NCBI GenBank assembly: GCA_023410295.1
Contig: JAEYPY010000093.1
Span: 1 to 18,104, forward strand
From: Pseudomonadota bacterium
GTDB lineage: Bacteria; Pseudomonadota; Alphaproteobacteria; Caulobacterales; Aquidulcibacteraceae
Reading direction: 5' to 3'
DNA length: 18,104 nt
A program made the position numbers and the translations under genes. This document shows, piece after piece, positions 15,418-18,104 of this stretch (within the stretch, counting starts at the first letter, position 1; each line of letters starts with the position of its first letter). The notes below the pieces were generated by a model. That model was not told where the DNA came from, made no database searches, and saw nothing but the letters and a program-made list of their open reading frames with translations.

Positions 15418-15740
15418 CCGACGATGATCTCGCCAATCTGCTCGGCGAAAAGCCGGCGACGCCGGATCTGGCCTTCCGGCTCGACGTATTCACGCGCGTG
15501 GCTTACGCGGCGCAGCGCCGAGCCGCCCGGCGGCGGGCGCTGACGATCGTGCTTGTCTCCACGGCAGTGGGCGCTTTCTTTGCGCTGGCGCAGGCGGCGG
15601 GTTTCACCATCGAGCGGATGCAGCCGCTCTTCTATGCCGCAGCGGTGGTCGGCTCGGCTTACTTCCTGATGCTGGAGGTCGGGCGCGGCCGGCGTTCGCC
15701 GCTGGCGCGGGTGTTTACGCGATTGCGCTTGCGCCTTTGA
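15414..15740 (+). CDS. Two-helix membrane protein, candidate anti-sigma factor
   Basis: 108 residues, coupled to the sigma gene by an ATGA overlap, with GGAGAG at 15402-15407. An N-terminal cytosolic part of about 40 residues (MTDDDLANLLGEKPATPDLA, then an Arg-rich QRRAARRRA) leads into two hydrophobic helices (about 43-61 and 71-88), and an Arg-rich tail follows. A membrane protein encoded directly after an ECF sigma gene is often its anti-sigma factor. The zinc-binding HxxxCxxC motif of the ZAS class is absent, so this would be a different type. The evidence is gene position and topology only. Confidence 0.8.
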   Translation: MTDDDLANLLGEKPATPDLAFRLDVFTRVAYAAQRRAARRRALTIVLVSTAVGAFFALAQAAGFTIERMQPLFYAAAVVGSAYFLMLEVGRGRRSPLARVFTRLRLRL

Positions 15741-15741
15741 T

Positions 15742-15760
15742 GCGCCGCGAAGGCGCTTTA
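15742..15760 (+). terminator. Weak terminator-like hairpin after the sigma cassette
   Basis: GCGCC (15742-15746) and GGCGC (15752-15756) form a 5-bp stem with a GCGAA loop, followed by TTTA. It starts one base after the TGA of the 108-residue gene. The stem is short and the T-run brief, so any termination would be partial. Confidence 0.3.
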
Positions 15761-15787
15761 TAGTCCCGGCTTCCAGATCGGGGACTA
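15761..15787 (+). promoter_or_regulatory. Inverted repeat covering the murC ribosome binding site
   Basis: TAGTCCC (15761-15767) and GGGACTA (15781-15787) are perfect inverse complements around a 13-nt loop. The right arm contains the GGGA that serves the murC ATG at 15789. In mRNA this hairpin could hide the site; in DNA it could be an operator. Either reading is inference. Confidence 0.4.
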
Positions 15788-15788
15788 A

Positions 15789-17204
15789 ATGATCCGTCGC
15801 GCCATTCCTTTCGACACCGGGCCCATTCATTTCGTCGGCATCGGCGGCATCGGCATGTCCGGCATCGCCGCAGTGATGAAGAACCTCGGCTATGAGGTCA
15901 CCGGCTCGGACGCCAAGGAAGGCGCCAATATCGAGCGCCTCCGCGAGTGCGGCATCCCCGTCAGCATCGGCCATAAGGCGGAGAACGTGGCGCAGTCTGG
16001 GGTCGTCGTGATCTCGTCGGCGATCAAGAACGGCAATGCGGAAGTCGATGCGGCGCGGGCGCGGGGCGTGCCCATCGTGAAGCGCGCCGAGATGCTGGCC
16101 GAGATCATGCGCCTCAAATGGACAGTCGCCGTCGGCGGCACGCATGGGAAGACGACGACGACCTCCATGATCGCCGCGCTCCTGGACGCTGGCGCCAAGG
16201 ACCCGACCGTCATCAATGGCGGCATCATCAACGCCTATGGCGCCAATGCGCACATGGGCGAAGGCGAATGGATGGTGGTCGAGGCCGACGAAAGCGACGG
16301 CACGTTCACGCGCTTGCGTGCAACCGCTGTCGTCGTCACCAACATGGATCCCGAGCACCTCGATCATTACGGCTCGGTCGAGGCGATGAACGACGCCTAC
16401 TGCCAATTCGTGGAGAACATTCCGTTCTACGGCTTTGCCGTCATGTGCCTGGATCATCCCCAAGTGCAGGCGCTCGCGGCGCAAGTGCGCGACCGGCGCG
16501 TCATCTCTTACGGCTTCAACCCGCAGGCCGATGTGTGCGCGGTGAATGTGCGCCCCTCGCGCGACGGCTCGACCTTCGATGTGGTGGCGCGCCGCAAGGG
16601 CGAGGGGCCGGGGGTGACGCTGCACGATCTCTTCCTGCCAGTGGCGGGCCGTCACAACGTGCAGAACGCAGTCGCGGCGATCGCTGTGGCGCGCGAATTG
16701 GGCGTCACCGACGCCGGCATTCGCAATGGTTTGAAGAAATTCTCCGGCGTGAAGCGGCGCTTCACCACCACGGGCTATTGGAACGATGTGCGCATTGTCG
16801 ACGATTACGGCCACCATCCGGTGGAAATCGCCGCGGTGCTGGCCGCGGCGCGAGAGACGACGTCGGGCCGCGTGCTCGCCGTGGTGCAGCCGCACCGTTA
16901 CACGCGCCTGCGCGATCTGTTCAAAGAATTCTCCACCTGCTTCAACGACGCCGATGTCGTGTTGGTCGGCGATGTCTACAGCGCCGGCGAAGCGCCGATC
17001 GATGACGTCAATTCCGATGCGCTGGTAATCAGCTTGAAGAGCCACGGCCACCGCGACGCGCGCCGCATCGCGAGCCTCGACTCGCTGCCGGATTTTGTCC
17101 GCGCGGAAGCAAAGCCCGGTGATGTCCTGGTTTGCCTCGGCGCTGGAGACATCACGGTGTACGCCAACGCGCTGCCCGCAAAGCTGGGCGCGGCGGCTGC
17201 GTGA
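15789..17204 (+). CDS. murC: UDP-N-acetylmuramate:L-alanine ligase MurC
   Basis: First Mur ligase of the stem peptide, 471 residues, adding L-Ala to UDP-MurNAc. Motifs: N-terminal UDP-binding IHFVGIGGIGMSGIA (13-27), P-loop GGTHGKTTTTSM (116-127), EADESDG (165-171), TNMDPEHLDHYG (184-195), GRHNVQNA (287-294), DDYGHHP (338-344) and QPHRYTR (367-373). All are intact and the length is normal. The four-gene sigma cassette and a 48-nt gap separate it from murG. The stop overlaps the next gene as GTGA; in most alphaproteobacteria murB would come next. Confidence 0.97.
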   Translation: MIRRAIPFDTGPIHFVGIGGIGMSGIAAVMKNLGYEVTGSDAKEGANIERLRECGIPVSIGHKAENVAQSGVVVISSAIKNGNAEVDAARARGVPIVKRAEMLAEIMRLKWTVAVGGTHGKTTTTSMIAALLDAGAKDPTVINGGIINAYGANAHMGEGEWMVVEADESDGTFTRLRATAVVVTNMDPEHLDHYGSVEAMNDAYCQFVENIPFYGFAVMCLDHPQVQALAAQVRDRRVISYGFNPQADVCAVNVRPSRDGSTFDVVARRKGEGPGVTLHDLFLPVAGRHNVQNAVAAIAVARELGVTDAGIRNGLKKFSGVKRRFTTTGYWNDVRIVDDYGHHPVEIAAVLAAARETTSGRVLAVVQPHRYTRLRDLFKEFSTCFNDADVVLVGDVYSAGEAPIDDVNSDALVISLKSHGHRDARRIASLDSLPDFVRAEAKPGDVLVCLGAGDITVYANALPAKLGAAAA

Positions 17205-17710
17205 GCGAAGCGTTCGTCGTACTCGGCACCTCGCGGCGTGACGGCAATACCGCGCGTGCGGCGCGCATCGCTTTTCCGACGACTGAGATTGTCGATCTCA
17301 ACGATCATGCGATTACGGCTTATGACTATGAGCATCGCTATCCCGAGGATGACGATTTCCTCACGCTGGCTGAGCGGATGATCCGGCGCAGCGACATCGT
17401 CATGGCGACGCCGGTTTATTGGTACGCGATGTCGGCGCAGTTGAAGCTCTTCCTCGACCGCTGGAGTGATCTCATCACCATCCACAAGGATCTCGGTCGC
17501 GCGCTGGCGGGAAAGCGCCTCTGGGTGCTGGCCACGAGCCCCGATCCCGAACTGCCGCCCGGTTTTGAAGAGCCATTCCGTCTGACGGCGGACTACATGG
17601 ACATGTCCTACGCCGGCGCGCTGCATGTGATCTGTCCGGACGACCTTGCGCTCGGTGCAGCGGCGCAAGCAGCGCTCGTTGCGTTTGGCGAACGGATCCG
17701 CGCCGCCTAG
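17201..17710 (+). CDS. Flavodoxin-fold NAD(P)H-dependent FMN oxidoreductase
   Basis: 169 residues from GTG 17201, which overlaps the murC stop. The N-terminus FVVLGTSRRDGNT has the phosphate-binding loop of flavodoxin-like FMN proteins, and MATPVYWYAMSAQLKLFLDR (68-87) matches the second FMN-contact region of the NADPH-dependent FMN reductase/NQO family. No Cys cluster for an iron-sulfur centre is present. Substrate unknown; such enzymes reduce quinones, metal ions or nitro compounds. Tight coupling to murC is unexpected and suggests co-expression with cell wall genes, without showing a shared role. A longer frame opening earlier inside murC is rejected because its N-terminus has no family match. 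Confidence 0.85.
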   Translation: MSEAFVVLGTSRRDGNTARAARIAFPTTEIVDLNDHAITAYDYEHRYPEDDDFLTLAERMIRRSDIVMATPVYWYAMSAQLKLFLDRWSDLITIHKDLGRALAGKRLWVLATSPDPELPPGFEEPFRLTADYMDMSYAGALHVICPDDLALGAAAQAALVAFGERIRAA

Positions 17711-17761
17711 GGCGCCATCGAAACATTTGACCGGCGTCCCGACTCCCAGCAGCCGGGTAGA

Positions 17762-18104
17762 ATGCCGGATACCGCCCACCGCGCGCCGAGGCCGATGCGC
17801 GCCGCCATCATCTACGATTTCGACGGCACGCTCGCGCGCGGCAATCTGCAGGAGCACTCGTTCATCCCCGATCTCGGGATCGACCACGACGTGTTCTGGA
17901 AGGACGTAAAGCGCCTGGCGCGCACCTCCGACGCCGACGAAATCCTCGTCTACATGCAGCAGATGATCGAGCGCTCGCGCAAGCTCGGCAAAGCCGTGAC
18001 CCGCGAGAAGCTGCGCCAGCATGGGGCCGAGCCTTCTTACTTCGACGGCGTCGAGAGCTGGTTTCCCCGGATGGATTCATTCGCGGCGGATCAGGGGCTG
18101 GAGC
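17762..18104 (+). CDS. HAD-superfamily hydrolase, N-terminal part (runs off the window)
   Basis: An open frame reaches the window end without a stop (114 codons visible). RAAIIYDFDGTLARGNLQEH contains HAD motif I, DFDGT, with the nucleophile Asp and the second Asp two residues on. The following HSFIPDLGI, FWKDVKRLARTSDADEILVYMQQMIE and VESWFPRM fit a cap-bearing HAD phosphatase-like protein. The start is uncertain: ATG 17762 or the in-frame ATG 17795, which has GAGG three nt before it and puts motif I at residues 8-12. It lies about 50 nt after the flavin oxidoreductase on the same strand. HAD motifs II-IV and the substrate cannot be judged from this part. Confidence 0.82.
   Translation, partial: MPDTAHRAPRPMRAAIIYDFDGTLARGNLQEHSFIPDLGIDHDVFWKDVKRLARTSDADEILVYMQQMIERSRKLGKAVTREKLRQHGAEPSYFDGVESWFPRMDSFAADQGLE

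Noticed and set aside
15108..17051. A 647-codon minus-strand frame (and a similar 552-codon one at 9421-11079)
   Set aside because: Both are complements of well-recognised genes (sigma factor and murC; mraY and murD), are His/Arg-rich without domain structure, and result from GC-rich codon use.
1..18104. tRNA genes, CRISPR arrays, transposases or integrases
   Set aside because: No tRNA-like cloverleaf, no regularly spaced repeats and no recombinase-like protein were found in any frame I could read.

Overview
The window is a high-GC chromosomal segment from an alphaproteobacterium. It carries the first two thirds of a division and cell wall (dcw) cluster in the alphaproteobacterial order: peptidoglycan amidase, rnpB, rsmH, ftsL, ftsI, murE, murF, mraY, murD, ftsW, murG, murC. 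The gene order, the rnpB position and GTG starts coupled through GTGA overlaps suggest a Caulobacterales/Hyphomonadaceae-like organism. That taxonomic placement is inference.

Left flank (1-1997): the 3' end of a zinc amidase with a peptidoglycan-binding domain runs rightward and overlaps, tail to tail, a leftward membrane-anchored S41-type peptidase. The RNase P RNA gene (1612-1997) is divergent from the peptidase and is closed by a perfect 11-bp terminal helix.

Disrupted region (about 2060-3521): between rnpB and rsmH, where mraZ is usually found, lies a lower-GC segment derived from an RHS polymorphic-toxin locus, read on the minus strand. It contains an orphan RHS C-terminal tip, a small lipoprotein overlapping it (possible immunity protein), and then a frameshifted RHS core remnant. 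The remnant ends at the motif where the tip begins. The segment is therefore circularly permuted, and it is bounded by two copies of a 24-bp sequence that differ at one base. This looks like a circular RHS module integrated by crossover at a short match, or the collapsed remains of a tandem RHS array.

Central dcw operon (3623-14298): ten genes on the plus strand for 16S rRNA methylation (RsmH), divisome assembly (FtsL, FtsI, FtsW) and lipid II synthesis (MurE, MurF, MraY, MurD, MurG). They are tightly spaced, mostly overlapping or with gaps of at most about 50 nt, as expected of one transcription unit. No mraZ is seen.

Inserted cassette (14376-15740): between murG and murC sit four co-directional, overlapping or near-abutting genes. 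They are a 33-residue membrane micro-protein, a 130-residue membrane protein sharing its N-terminal YWWLxFP motif, an ECF-type sigma factor, and a 108-residue two-helix membrane protein (candidate anti-sigma). This is the most likely undescribed regulatory module here.

Right end (15789-18104): murC has an inverted repeat over its ribosome binding site. It overlaps a flavodoxin-fold NAD(P)H/FMN oxidoreductase, followed by the 5' part of a HAD-type phosphatase. murB, ddl, ftsQ, ftsA and ftsZ are not in the window.
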